Below, one piece after another: positions 13,501-28,500 of a DNA stretch of 64,000 nt. The stretch comes from Carposina sasakii (Eukaryota; Arthropoda; Insecta; Lepidoptera; Carposinidae), in NCBI GenBank assembly GCA_014607495.2, contig CP053170.1, positions 3,410,001-3,474,000 of the forward strand, written 5' to 3'. Position 1 is the first letter of the stretch. Every line of letters begins with the position of its first letter. A program made the translations under genes and the position numbers. A model generated the notes under the pieces. The model searched no databases. It was not told where the DNA came from and worked only from the letters and a program-made list of their open reading frames with translations.

Positions 13501-16500
13501 GCACATTGACGCGTGTAGCAAGATTTTTTCACGAGAAATAATTATTATTTGTGTATGAAAAAACTGGCATAAACACTGGACACTTCGTCCGATAAAGTAA
13601 TAAAAAAAAAAAAAATTACATTGTTTACCAGCATTTTTTTTGGCATAAACTTACTTTATTTAATGTATAGAGTACGTACCCTTCGTTAAGGGTGGCAACG
13701 AAAAAACACCTATATACAATCGAAAGTAGTAGATAGACAGGTAAGAGGTAAGGTGATGGGTAGTAAAGTTAAACCTCATTTATGTGATACTATTTTCTTG
13801 CCTGTTGCATGCAATTTTATTGAAGCTATATGAACTCTCATGGTGTCTGACTGTCATGATTGTCATTTTTTACAACATTGTTCAAGTTTTTACTAATCAA
13901 TAATAGCTAGTTTAGTTCTACCCTAGGAGGGTTGGCGCCAGGCAGGTAGCCGGCTGTAAAACAAAAGCCAAATCCTTGGCTATACGCGTATCCTTGGCGA
14001 TAGAAACCATACTGCGCAGATCCCAACAACAAACAACTTACTAATAAGCTAGTTTTATGTAGATATTAGAAACTATTCCCTAATATTTACATAATACCTA
14101 CTAGTTAGATATTATCTACCTATATATAACACCTGTAATCTATTTATTCTTATTTACTTGACAGACAAATTTTATTTATTTTGTCAGTAAGAAGTAAATT
14201 TTTGGTATTATGTGAATGCTATGATACAGGTTGGTACGATGGATACAGTAGGATCCACAGTAAACATTTAATTGTAATAATATTTTCTGGAAATAAATGC
14301 CTTTTTACTTTTACAAACAGATAACTTACTTTTAGAAACCGAGATTTGGCTGGTGTATAGCTATCGGGATGAAAAAATAACGTTGCCAAAAACGTAATTT
14401 TAAAAAGAGATGGTAAAATTCGTCATCCGAGTTAAGTGACCCGCTCTGTTGGTCAGAGCGATGCACGGAATGCGAGAGGTCGTGAGTTCAAATCTTACTC
14501 GGGTGATTTTTTTTTTTCATTTTTCTTTATAATATTATAAACAGAGTGACTTTCACATTTAAGATGACAAAACCTACCTTGGCATCGGTGACCTCCTTAA
14601 GCTGCGGCAGTATGGGCAGCGCCGGCGCAGCGCTCGTGCCGGCGGGGGCGGGTGCGGGTGCGGGGGCGGGGGCGGAGGCGAGAGCGGGCGGCGCCAGCGC
14701 GGAGTCCGACGACGACGTGTCGGCGGAGGCGGGGCGCGCGGGGCGTGGCGGGGACGGGGCGCGGGGCGTGGGCGCCGGGGCCGCCGCCGCCGCCGCTGCT
14801 GTTAGGGGGAAAGGGGGGACTTTGAGATACATACATATACAGTACTCTCGGTATAAGCTCAGGCCTCTGATTACGTGACATCTTGCAGTAGCAGAGCCGC
14901 AGCAATGCGATAGCGAAAATTTAAAATGTGTGTGTGCTTGGGCGAGGTGCGGGGCGCGGGAGGACGCCGAGCGCACACACTCGAGATTTTCGCTTTCGCG
15001 CTACTTCGGCTTTGATATTGCTCATAGAATAATCAGGAGGCAGCTTAGTATTTGTGTGAGAGTAGGTACAAGCAAAGCATAGACCATAGCTTAAAGGGTT
15101 CGACGCAGTTTGTCCCATACGCAAACGGTCACACACTCAGATAAATTATTGTTTGTTGTTGTTTAACATTATTCATAATGTAGAGTCCGTTTCATAGTAT
15201 AACTCTTATGCCCGATTTTGTGACTAACATTTTTGTACATAGTAGATAATCCTACTAATATTATAAACGCGAAAATTTGTGAAGATGTATGTAAAGAAGT
15301 ATGTAAGGATGTTCGTTGCTTTTTCACGCAAAAACTACTGAATGGATTCTCATGAAACGTCACATTAATATAACCTATATATCAGAACGGGCCCCTTTTT
15401 ATCACGGGAAGACATTTTTATCCCGGATAATTTCGATATTTTGTTTTTTCTGCAGTCCTCGCGGACGGAGTCGCGGGCGTCCACTATGGTATGACTATAC
15501 ATACAGACGGAAACGCCATAACTCAATGAAGCTTAAACCTTACCAGCAGCAGCCGTCGTGGCCGGATTATTCAGGAAGGTCACATAGCTATCCTGATACT
15601 CCGTGGCGGGTGGCGGGTTGGCGGGCGGGGAGGGCGCCCCGCCGCGGCTGTCCCCGTCGCTGCCCGTCGCAGTCGGCTCTTTGTGCGTGTGCGTGTAGTG
15701 GTACGTCAGGCCGGGACGGGTCTTGTACTTCGCGCCGCACACTGTGGGAAAGTTGCTAACTGAACAATACTCGTACTATGTGAAACGCAAGAGCCGAGTG
15801 CGTCTAAATTTTACTTTACTTCAAAAGGTACCTAGTGTACCCACGTACGTAATATAATGTATAATTACGTACATAGCAAAACTGGCATGCTAAGAGAAAT
15901 GCTATAAATATAGGCCAGTATAAAGATTCTCACCACGAATTCTACAAATGGTATGAAAAAGTCCTAAACAACTCAGGAAAGTTCATACAATCTTGAGAAA
16001 TGAGCATGTGATTTCGAGTCTCAAACTTTGGAGAAAAAATTTCTATTAGTGGGTTATTATTTGTTATTATTTACATGACCATTTTGATACAGCATGTCTA
16101 TTACGTTTGACATTCATTTTAGTGATGGAAGCAAAGAAAAAGAAACCGATATTTTTACAAAAGTACAAACTGCAGCCCAATGATGGATTAATTTCTCTAA
16201 ATATTCCTCAGTCCAGTCTCAAAAAAATACATCTACTAGTAAATTCACAGGAAATAAAGAACAAAATGACACTTACCGCCTTCTACCGCCGATGCCTCCT
16301 CCATCTGCGTTATCACTTCGCGGTATATCGTTAAATAAGTCAATATAATTTTAACTTAAGGGATTCAAGCCTACGTCATCAGAACAGATCATAGAGGAGG
16401 CACCACGACGGCATTCGGCGTAACATTGCGTTTAGTTATAAAGCTGAATTTCCAGAAATTTTCCGTCATCAATCAACACCATTTCATTTGTAAACATAAA

Positions 16501-19500
16501 AACTTTTTGGTAATAAAATCAGAGTCAAAATTGACAAGGTTTACTTGGGATGTTTGGAGTATTAATTTCGTCGTCCCTCCAAAGAAACACCAAAAAGTTC
16601 TTATGCACTTTTCGAAAAGAGAAAAACAAAATGGCCGACACGTCGTGATTGTCTATGCTCAGTTCTAAGGACGCAGGCTCCTCTGGGTTCTTTTGATTGA
16701 TGACTTCAAATCAATGGATCCTTTGCAGACAACACACTAAACAAAAACATGTACAGCGCCATAAACTGATGCGGTGTTTGAAAATGGAAATAACTCTTCC
16801 ATTCGATAGCAACACTGCAATAGCAATCACATAAGTTTCAAACACTGTACCCACAATGAAATAAGTGATTTAAAAAAAATTGTCAATAGAGATCCAAACT
16901 TTGAGTCCAATCAAAAACGTTGGAAACAAAACAGCATGTATCAGATAATTTTATTTCTTATTTAACATAAATATTCTTGTATAAATTCATAACAATCTTT
17001 GGGTGCTAATAATAGTTTGGATCTAAGAATCAACATTGCAGTTCTGACACTCCAATGTTCCAAGTCAATCATATCATAATAAATAATGTTCACCGAAAAG
17101 TTACAATTTGTGTACAATGACTAAAATTTTACGTAGCGGAAAACTTCTACGTGGCAAAGTCTGTGCTTTACACGTTCACTGCCGGCCGATTTTCTTAGCA
17201 TGTCAAAGCAAATAAGCGTCGTTGGCACCTCTAGAAAACCAAGGTAAATACGTAGTGGGTGGCAGTGAATGTGTTAAACCAGCACAGGCAGCATGAGATA
17301 AAACAAACTGACATAAGTAAGCACCACGCGTGTAAAAAGGGAATACTAAAGGGGCTACACTCACTCGGTATTGTGTTACTTGACCATCTCATGTTACCCG
17401 TGCAGGCAAATTAAAAAACAATATCTTTATTGTTCTTTTGAAAACAAGTTACAAAATAGCTTGGTCTTAACTAGGTCTACTTACATCTTACTTACATTGG
17501 GACCTTAACATAAAACTCTGGACAACTTATAGACAATATATTGAGTACACTTATGTACATTCTCGCATTCACATTTTGAAGGTAGTTTCTCATTCTGCAC
17601 AGACTTTGCCAACAATTAACACTTGTAACATGACCGAAATTTTTAAAATACATATAATGCACTTCAAATGAATTCCAAAAAAATATACATAGAAACAAAT
17701 ATAAATCTATTGAGGGATCGCCCACCACCGGGCCCTATACCCTCCGCTGACCCTCGGATCTGCCTACTCATGATCACGAACACAAGACACTACAGTTTTC
17801 CATGTTAGTTCTATCTACCGAACCAACAAGATAGAACTAACATGGAAAACTAATCCTGATGATGCCACGGGTGTTGGCGAAACATATGTCGATTAAAATT
17901 TTAATTGGTTTTCGGATTAGCAGCTATGTATTTATGGTTGCATGCTAGGTGCTTGGATCTGGCTTCTCGTTGCGACTGTAGTGTCTTGTGTTCGTGATCA
18001 TGAGTAGGCAGATCCGAGGGTCAGCGGAGGGTATAGGGCCCGGTGGTGGGCGATCCCTCAATAGAGATTTGAACTTCCGAATAGTGACGCCTGATACAAT
18101 TCAATATTTAACAAATATATAAATAGATTTTCCACGATCAAGACACAGTGAAAATACTAGTGTGTATTTTAAAGTGAAATTCAAAACCAATTAAATACAT
18201 ACGCCTGTAGAAATTGTTCTGAGTAAATAAACAATGCCCGTTTTTTGGAAGACAGAATCGACATCAGTAACTTTCTGACTGGTTTCATAGAATATTATCG
18301 CAAAGCAAGTAAGAAATCTGCCGTTCTATACAAAATAAAATGACATGTGTCAAAAGCATCCCCATTAAGTTCATCTGAATTTAGAAATACCTAGAGACCA
18401 CAATAATTGCGATGTACTGAACTTATACAAAAGTTACAAAAAGTGTATTATGATTACCCAATTATACGAGTATAACACAACTAAAGATTTCACGTGACTT
18501 GTTACATATTCTATTAACCAATAAAAAACGCCAATTTGGCACAGGCATGTTAAAATTAACGGGCAGATTGTACCCACCAGGACAGTTAGTACATTTTTTT
18601 ACCAACTGTCCCATTTTAGGGGATGGATGTTACCTACCCAAAAGTAAAACTTTAGTCACTGAGTAAATTTCCTAGTACACAAGAATTGGAAAATAAATAA
18701 ACTATCACAGACACATGAGTCATACACATCCAAAAATCAAACGGTGCTAACACAAGATATTGTGATTAAAAATTGTGATTATTTACTTCATAAGATTTCA
18801 TTTTAGAATAAGGGTACGGTAAGAAGCCATGATGGGGTATCAAGTATGTAGTTTACGATCCACATTCATACAAATAATGGGCATGTGGACAAAAAATAAT
18901 ATTGCTTTATTCGCGGTGGCGCTAGTTGCTTAACATATGGCGATAGTATTTATGTAAAGACATATTAAAAATGCTAGTTTCAAAATCAGACACGACAGTA
19001 ACAGTGACCCAATCACTCCCCAACAGTGTTTATTCATAGGAAAACAGTGCCCATTGTGGGCCAGACAGTGATTGGGTCACACTGCGCTTGCTGGATTGAA
19101 TTGATTATCGTATCTTTAGTTTGCTCTGTAGTTAACACTAAATTGTATGTCTAATCGTGATACCCATCATGTTTCTCACCAAATTCGGTATTCCATCCCT
19201 TTCTACATAACCTTAGTAGATGTATATTGGGGTTTTTGGATCACACAGTTATCCATCTACTCCAGATATTCATCTACTACAGTTATCGATCACTGCAGTT
19301 ATTAATCTACTCTAGTAGTCTACCTACTGCAGTTATTGAAAACTCTTTTTGCTGATTTTTACTTATTCGATTTGCTAATGCTAGCAGGATTTATTCGCTC
19401 AAGTATTGGATATTATCCATTTTGAATAAGTAACTTGTCCATCTATTTCAGTAATCAAAACAGGAAAGTAAAGAGAATATCGATTACAATAAGTAATAAA

Positions 19501-22500
19501 TCAACAGAAAGAGTTTTCAATAACTGCAGTAGGTAGACTACTAGAGTAGATTGATAACTGCAGTGATCGATAACTGTAGTAGATGAATATCTGGAGAAGA
19601 TTGATAACTGTGTGATCCAAAAACCCCAATATACATCTACTAACCTTGATTACTTTGTAAAATGTAAAATTACATGCACATTTGTAACCTCCGTAAAATC
19701 GTATCTAGGTTAATATAAAAGCGAAAGAGACACAATACCGAAATGCTAATAAAACCTACATTAGCCTAAGAATATAATAATATCGCTCAGGATCTTGAGG
19801 ATGTCTTGACAAATAATCTTTCTGAAGAAATCCGGAGGGCTATTACATAACTTGCTTGCAATAGCAACGCCAAAGCAAAGCGACCGCGTAAATTGTGAGT
19901 GAGTGTGCGTGAGGCGTCCTCTCGCGCTTTCGGCTTTGCTACTTACTGCAAATTAGGTAATAGTCCCGTGGATACAGTGCTTCGATCGAAGAATTTATAC
20001 ACATACCTCTAAACCCGGCGTCTAAAGAAATATAACAAACTACACATATCCAACATATAGCTACAAAATGTCTGGCAGTGTATAAAATTTCCTATTAAAT
20101 TGGTGTCTCAGATTCCTTTCCGCGGCTGATTAAAATTTTGAACGTTCATTTTGTAATTGACAAGAGGTCACCCACACTGGGAACATAGGAACTAAGCCAA
20201 TGTAAGAGAGCTCTGTAACATTCCCAATATTAATATCTCCTGGACGAATACCATGGGATTGGTAAGAGACATCGCCTTTTTGCATTAAAAGTGTACAATT
20301 TCGAAAAATATACGAAATTGAGTTAATATGGGGGATTCTGACTTAAACGTAAACTAACCTTAGTCAGGTCTGTCCCTCTCCGTTCTTAACATAAATGGCT
20401 GAGGGGGGACAGATAGGACTAATTTACGTCTAGGTTTAAGTAAAGCAATCTCCTGCAGAAATTGTATTTTTAGCGATTGTACAGTTTTAATGCGAAAAGA
20501 CGGTATTATAGTTTAAATAAACGTCATATTCATAAATCCATGTAATAACTAGACAAAGGGTATGTAGGTACTTCACGTGAGACGTTCTCGAGTCAATGAA
20601 TGACTACGAAGAAATGAATGAATACATATAACTCTGTGAATATAAAACCAGAATTATCCAAGTACAATGACACATCCCACCCCAAAAAAGTTTATTAAAA
20701 CACTACTCTATGTTTTTTAATATTAAAGAGTGTTGAATATTGAAAACTATCCAGTATTTTTTTGCTAGCGACATTATTTTTATAGGAGATCTAATATTAG
20801 GAACGGCGGTAAATTCGAAAAGGAAATCAATTCACTACACATTAATAAATATCTACATCTAAGAGAAATCAGTTTAAATGCGTTTTGCTAAATCCAAATT
20901 AAACATCACTAAAAACTATTAATTACATGCTACTTTATAATAATCCGCTTTATAAATACAGTCTCACAAAATAATTACCGTGATCCAGTTATCTTCAAAG
21001 TTTTTCATTTTTATATAACAAAAGCCGAATTTATATTATTTCGAAAGGCAAAACCAGGTCGCCCTAGCTCTTTTAAAAGCATTGTTTTATTTTGGTTAAA
21101 ATATATCAGTCCACCTATATACAGGCTGATTTTTGGTCGTCAACGTTTCCGAAAACTACGGAATCTCCTCATCATCACGATCATTTTTCTCCATGGAAGC
21201 ATACCTGGGAAGTATCTGGTTTCCAAAATATTAGGGTGCGTTTATTATTAGACTGCGTTTTTCTGCATAAATGCACATAGACACGCGTAGCAGGATTTTT
21301 TCACGAAAAATAATTAATATCTGTCTATAAAAAAACTAACATAAACACTAGACACTATAAATATCGAACCATCAAGGAATTTAAAATTTTAAAAAAAAAA
21401 AAATTTTTTTTTTCTTAGCATTTTTTTTGGCATAAACTTACTTTATTTCATGTATAGAATACGTACCCTTCGTTAAAGGTGGCCACAAAAAAACACCCTG
21501 TATAACCAATATATATACCAAGCGGTGATAGCCCAATGGTTGGACGTGCGCCTTTCAGTCGAGAGGCGTGAGTTCGATACCAGCCACGGGCCTGTACCAC
21601 TGAATTTATTACATGTATGGATTTAAAAAAAAATTGTCATTGAGCTATGTAAAAAGTAAAAACAAATGCCGAAACTTTGACAATGTGAGTTTCGAAAGAA
21701 ACCATGTTGCGCCGACCCCAAAAATAATGGGATAAGGGCAGGAAGATGATGATGATGTCAGTCAATCAGTTTTTGACCTATGATGTGGCTCTAACAGAGT
21801 TTATATGTATACTAGCGTCTCATAACTAGGCAAATGACCTGTTCAACTCCATTGAATTGCAATGAGTGAGTGAATGAATGAGTTAATGCTAGATAAAACA
21901 AATTTTTGTAGGTACATAGTTCAACTTTTGCACTACACAATATACATTAATGTTCTGACAAATTACTTTCTTTACTAGTATTTGACATTAAAAGATTACT
22001 GGATCACAGAAAAGTTAAAACTTCCCAATCATACATGAATACAATAAAATCCAATAAAATAAACTTTCATTAAGGCTGTCTGTCCATTGAAGCGGAGCGA
22101 GCTTGCGGAGCGGAGTTGCGGACTGTGTCCATTGACGCGGAGCGAGGCACGGAACAGAGCGAGCGAGTATTATGTCCGGAGTCCGGAGCGGACTTGCGGC
22201 GCTAGGCCGAGTTCACGCGACGAGTCATTTGAACGGAGGGCGGCGGGCGATCAGTTCAGTTCATACTATCATCCGATACCCCACCCGAGCGAGGACGGTG
22301 CCCCGCTCCGTGCCGGCTCGCTCCGTCGGCTCCCTCCGCTGCCCCGCACCGCTACCTCGCGCCGCTTCCGAAAATGTATGAATTTTGAAACTAACTCGCC
22401 TTTTCCATTGCAGCTGAGCGGAGTTTTTATGCAATCCTATTGGTTAATATTTCTCCGTTTCTCCGTTCCGCAAGCTCGCTCCGCTTCAATGGACAGGCAG

Positions 22501-25500
22501 CCTTAGACATATGCACAAAATAGACTTAGGTATATTCAAGTAAGACGAATGACGTCATCTCAAACAGATTAGCAACTGACCAATCACGTGAGAGCTTAAT
22601 CACGTCATTGATAATAGTCTGGCGTGATTGGTTGTGAGATGACGTCGCTATTTTTGAATATGGACCGAACATAATATTATCTCTTCAAAATCACAGGCTT
22701 CAAGATACTATATAAAACTAACCAGACGTAACTGATAGTTAACCCAACGACATACAATAATATAAACCAATCTAGTTTATAAAGTCACACCAAGGGCGGG
22801 GGAAGCGGGCGGAGCGGGTGAACCGGGGGAGTGTGGATAGGGGGGAAGGAGCGAGAGGATAGCGTCGACTAATCCGTACACGAAACGGGGAGGACGGGCG
22901 AACGAACCGGGCGAGCGAAACTAGCGAAGCGGGCGCGCCTAACGAGTAGAACGAATAGCTTCTCTGGAATATTTCGTTAACTTCGTTCGCATCGCTGACG
23001 TCAGCGATGAAGTTAGTCGGTAGCTCGCGGTGTGAACCGAAGTATGTAAAGAGGTGAAACGATGTCCGCCCGCCTAGCTCACTCGCCCGCCCGCTGGCGG
23101 TGTGGCCTGCGCTTGACCATTGGAAATCGGCCCTAAAATAACTAGAATGACTTTCAAAAACGGATATATATTAGCCTGTGATTAATGAAGGAAATCTCCC
23201 ATATTATCCCATTTACTAATAGCCATTTGTCGCATTAGAGATTCGCTTATAAACTACGATCTATACACATCATACAATATACGTACACAACAATTAAAGG
23301 CATATGCGATTCCTTCAAACCGATACCAACTCGAAAGTATTGTTGTATGTTGTTAGTAAATCAAATGGACCATTCACAGAGGTCCAAAGCAAAGTACCAA
23401 GGTTTATAAATTGATACAACATAGTTATATTGGCAATGAATATGATAATCTCCTTTCTAAGCCGATTTGATTGTCAATTTTGAAACAATTTTATACAAAG
23501 TATGTGATACTAAGTAAAATCTAAAATATTCAGGTCTAAACCAGCCAGTCAGGTAATAGGATAGCTATCTATTTAAATACGGAATCTAGAAAATCAGTTA
23601 CCAATCTAGACAGGCCTTAGTAAGATGCGTTGGCAACATACAACGATACCTAACTCTACATTATTTCTTATATTGCTTGTCCATTTTACAATGACTCCTA
23701 CGATTCATTCATGGCCCTGCTATGTGATGCTTATTCGATATTTGTATTATCTGTGACACTGCATGGAAGAACGATTTGAATGATATATTAAAAATTAAAT
23801 TAAAATTTGATTAGTTGCCAGCTGGCAACTAATCAAATTTTAATTTAATTTTTATTAATTAAAATTTTACATAAAAAATATGTTTCCCAGTACAGATCGA
23901 AACCAACTCACGTATTTAACTTTTCTACAGAACCCAGGTCCTGAGTTTTGTATGTTGAGCAAGTTATATATTGAGAGGTATAGGGTATATTTCTGCTTGA
24001 CCTACAGCCATTGTCTATCGATAATATTGCACTTAGATTAATGCATATGTATTTAAGCTCTCCAAAATCACTACAAAACTATTTTTTTTTCTTTCAATAC
24101 ATGTATATTTTTAGCCAGTTTTTATGTACATGCTTATAGTGCCACAAGTTTAACTCTCGTATACTCAATAATATCTTTCTCTTGAGAGCACTTGAGTGAG
24201 AGATGATAAACAGGTACTCTGTTTTCTTTGACATAAGAGTTTTTGCTTACTGACACGAGTCCATGCCTGATTTCGGAACTACATTTTATGTATGCAGTGA
24301 ATCAAAAAATGTGGTCATACACATAGCAACTAGTGCCATCATACAGCGGAACTATACGGTGAAACGGACAATAGTAAACCCCCCTTTGGAACAGGTTAAC
24401 TTGTGACACTTGAAACATGTAGTTTTTTTTTCTATTAACTAGTCTATGATTATATCTTACAGGAATTTCTAGCAATCTATCAAAATTGTCGATATATGGG
24501 TACATTTATTGGTAGGTACGGGCGAAATATAAAAACAGATAAATTGAGAAAATTATTTTAGATAAAAACCTATTAATCAATAATGCTCTTAGAAATCTGA
24601 ACCTATATGTTTGTCTAAAATTGCGTGTGTATAAAAAGTTTTCAAACATGTAAAGTGGAAGTATAGCAGAATTAGGGCTGTCAAAGAGAACATTTTTATT
24701 GCTTACTGAAACTGTCATAAAATATAACGGAACATTAAAATATTTTAACCGTCTTGGTGCTACTAATAAACCGCGATTAAAGTTACACCACCGTTAGCAC
24801 GACTTTAAAAATTCAACAGTGTATAACATATACCATGTTTTATTAGTAAGGCCTGTATAGGTATAACTTAAAATTAACCATATCTGTCCCTCTCCATTCT
24901 TAACATAAATTGCTGAGATAGAAAGGGACAGGTATGACAAATTTTTAAGTTTAGGTTTAAATTTGAGTCAGAATCAGTATGTAATTATTTTGTGTAAAGG
25001 TATTATCTCATTCTACCTACTAAATCTGCTATACTTTCGCCAATTTAACTAGCTCCTACTAAACCAACTAATTCATCATGTTATCTATAAATAACATCTC
25101 AATGGAATACAGTGAAATATTCATTGTTTTTAGCCTGATATCAAATTTCTTCTTCTTGTTCAGCCTATTGCAGTCCACTGCTGGACGTAGGCCTCCCCCA
25201 GGGCACGCCAGAAGGCTACTGCCACAGGGGGGTTTTGCCCATAGTCACCACGCTGGGCAGACCGGTTGGTAACCGATCATCATATCAATTTATAATATTA
25301 ATATCTTAATTAATATCCGTATTAGATTCATGGAATAAAAAATATTAGTTTTAAGTAATGAAGTCCTCTCATATAAGATAGGCTTCTTTATAATAGTAAA
25401 ACTAAACTTTTAAAATTCTATAGCAATCTATGAGACCTCAGTACTAAAACATTTGTGATATAAAATGTACATCCTTCTAAATTGCAGAGAAAATTTTGAA

Positions 25501-28500
25501 TGACAAATTAATTCAACACAAAGATCCCATGCATATCTTTCTGCATTTCCACATATATAAGCCACTTGTCTATATTCAAACTGTATTCCATCAAGATATA
25601 ACGGTGATCGACTATTGTCTCCTGCGGGTAGACTTACGTTCACATCCAAAGGGTTTCTCCGCATCGCCCGGGACTTCGTAAGGTAGGGTGCCTTGACCGG
25701 CGCGCTTTCTACCGCGACCCTGAAATTATTTACATACATACATACATATAATCACGCCTTTATCCCTTACGGGGTAGGCAGAGCACCAAGGGCCGATAGA
25801 ACCACATGGTGCCACTTCTGACCAATTTTGAGGGTATAGTTGAGATGTACAAGTTCGGTTAGTAGTGACAGGTGGTCAGCCCATCGCCTACAAAACACCA
25901 AGACCCTCTTGTCCCTCTACTGACTTGTATAGTATGCCCGGGAAGAGAAGCAGCTGTAGTATTATACTTTTTTTTTCACTCCCAGAGCAGCATAGAAGAA
26001 TTATTATTATTACATACATTAATTTAACTTAAAATCAAAAGCGGTGATAGCCTAGTGGTTAAGACGTGCGCTTTTCAGTCGGAAGGCGTGGGTTCGATCC
26101 CAGTCAAGGGCCTGTACGACTGAATTTGTTTCATGTATCGCTTAGCTATACCCGAGGAGGGTTGGCGTGAGGCAGTCGGCCGTAAAACAAAAGCCAAATC
26201 TTTAGCAGTTTCGAAAGAAACTAGGGGCTAATGAGGATATGCCAAAGAGGACATGCCACAATAAGTTTTACTGCGACAGTTAATGTGGTGTGAACCAATC
26301 ATGGCACTCTTGCCTATAGAGGAAACTAAAGACGCACATAACTGCTATCACCTTGGCACAGCATGAACCAATCACCAGCCAACTCACAAAATAACCTAAA
26401 TAGGAAACTAAAGAGTACTTAGTTGCCACAATAAGTGAAACTGCGGCCATCAACATGACGCAGCGTGAGCCAATCACTCAGCGGGGCGGGTAGAGCGCGT
26501 TTCACCGTATAGTTCCAATTAATGATGGCGCTAGGTACTACATTTACGGGGCGTGACGCAGCATGAGCCAATCACCGAATAATTAGTTTCTGCCTAAACA
26601 GGAATCTAAAGGGAGAGTTGCCACAATAAGTGAAACTGTGGCCGTCATCAAGACGCAGCAAGAACCGATCACCAGCCAACTCACAAAATAACCTAAACAG
26701 AAAATTTAAAAGAGTACTTAGATGCCACAATAAACAAAACTGCGGCCTTTAACATGCCGCAGCATGAGCCGATCACTAACCGCGCGTCCGCGGCGCGGCG
26801 GCGTGTCGTCGGGCGGACGACGCACACGTCCCCCCCTGGAGCCCGGTCCGCCGGGACCCCTGCGCTTGCGGCGGTTGGCGTACGTGTCGTCGAAGTAGTC
26901 CTCGTCCGACTCCGGATCGGGCTCCTCACCCATTTCCAGCTCCTCCATCGCTAGCTCGTCTAGGTACCACTCCTGGAATTATCATTATATTTTAAAAACA
27001 TACAGCCTAATCACAAGTATACAAATAGGTACAACATACATATAATCACGCCTTTATCCCTAACGGAGTAGGCAGAGCACCAAGGGCCGATAGAACCACA
27101 CGATGCCACTTCTGACCAATTTTGAGGGTAATTGTTGAGATGTACAAGTTTGGTTAGTAGTGTCAGGTGGTCAGCCCATCGCCTACAAAACACCAAGACC
27201 CTCTTGTCCCTCTACTGACTTGTACAGTATGCCCGGGAAGAGAAGCAGCTGTAGTATTATATGTTTTATTTTTCACTCCCAGAGCAGCAAAAATATGGCA
27301 CACACAAAACACAATAAATACAAAGAAAATTACAAGTAACCTAGTTTCTAACCAGATTGGATCCCTTGTTACCTTAGGATCATCTTTAGCAGCAGTCTGT
27401 GAGCCGTCCCTGCTATCATCTCCAGCCATCGACTCTCCAGGTATGCCGGAGCTGTTGTCTCCATCACCCGTGTTCTCCGCTGCATCCATCACGCTCCAGC
27501 CCCAGCGGTGGGACGACATTGTGAGGTACTGGCGACGCGTTTTGCGCCATCTTGAAGAAATAGAGCACATTATCTAGTATACTCAGTGCATTATATTTTT
27601 CTAAGGACATAGATAGATAGATAAATTTTATACTTTATTAAAAGTTATATAAAGGTGACCTATTAGCTGCGTGGTGCCGTCAGAGTTTGTACCACCCCAT
27701 ACCTGCCCGTGGGTATCATATGGGGCTCCGGGAGGTGGGCAGCAGTGCCTCCCGTACTGACAACATAGTCCGAAAATCACACTGCGGTCACCAACCCGCC
27801 TGCCCAGCGTGGTGACTATGGGCAAAACCCCCCTGTGGCAGTAGCCTTGTGGTGTGCCCTGGAGGAGACCTACATCCAGCAGTGGACTGCAATAGGCTGA
27901 AGATGAGACTACAAAGGCGAACTTAATGCTACATACCATTCTCTTCCAGTTAACCACTATTGCTGGAGATAATTTACAAGGACATACTTTGTAAACCCTA
28001 GCTATATAGGTAGGTTAGTTCTCAATAGTTACTTACAAATGCAAATTAATTACAAAATTGACACATTGTTAGTTGCAGAAACCAGCTATAACTTATCTAT
28101 CTTTTATACAGGTGATTTTTGGTCGTCAACGTTTCCGAAAACTACGGAATCTCCTCATCATCACGATCATTTTTCTCCATGGAAGCATACCTGGGAAGTG
28201 TCTGGTTTCCAAAATATTAGGGTCCAAAGTTGAGTAAATAGACTGCGTTTTTCTGCATAAATGCACATAGACGCGCGTAGCAGGATTTTTTCACGAAAAA
28301 TAATTAATATCTGTCTATAAAAAAACTAACATAAACACTAGACACTATAAATTTCGCACGATCAAGGAATTAAAAAAAAAAAATCAAAAAAAAATATTTT
28401 TTTCCAAGCATTTTTTTTGGCATAAACTTACTTTATTTCATGTATAGAATACGTACCCTTCGTTAAAGGTGGCCACAAAAAAACATCCTGTATAAACAAT

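Noticed and set aside
16276..16330. Possible extra d4 exon on the minus strand ([17 protein letters not shown])
   Set aside because: It would fall between the two halves of the C2H2 finger, which already join perfectly through the split Leu codon C|TG.
21522..21592. A tRNA gene on the plus strand
   Set aside because: Same family as 26041 and 52518 with a shared non-tRNA body; a SINE head.
22087..22506. 139-codon open frame
   Set aside because: Lies within an inverted-repeat GC-rich element; repetitive words, no protein family.
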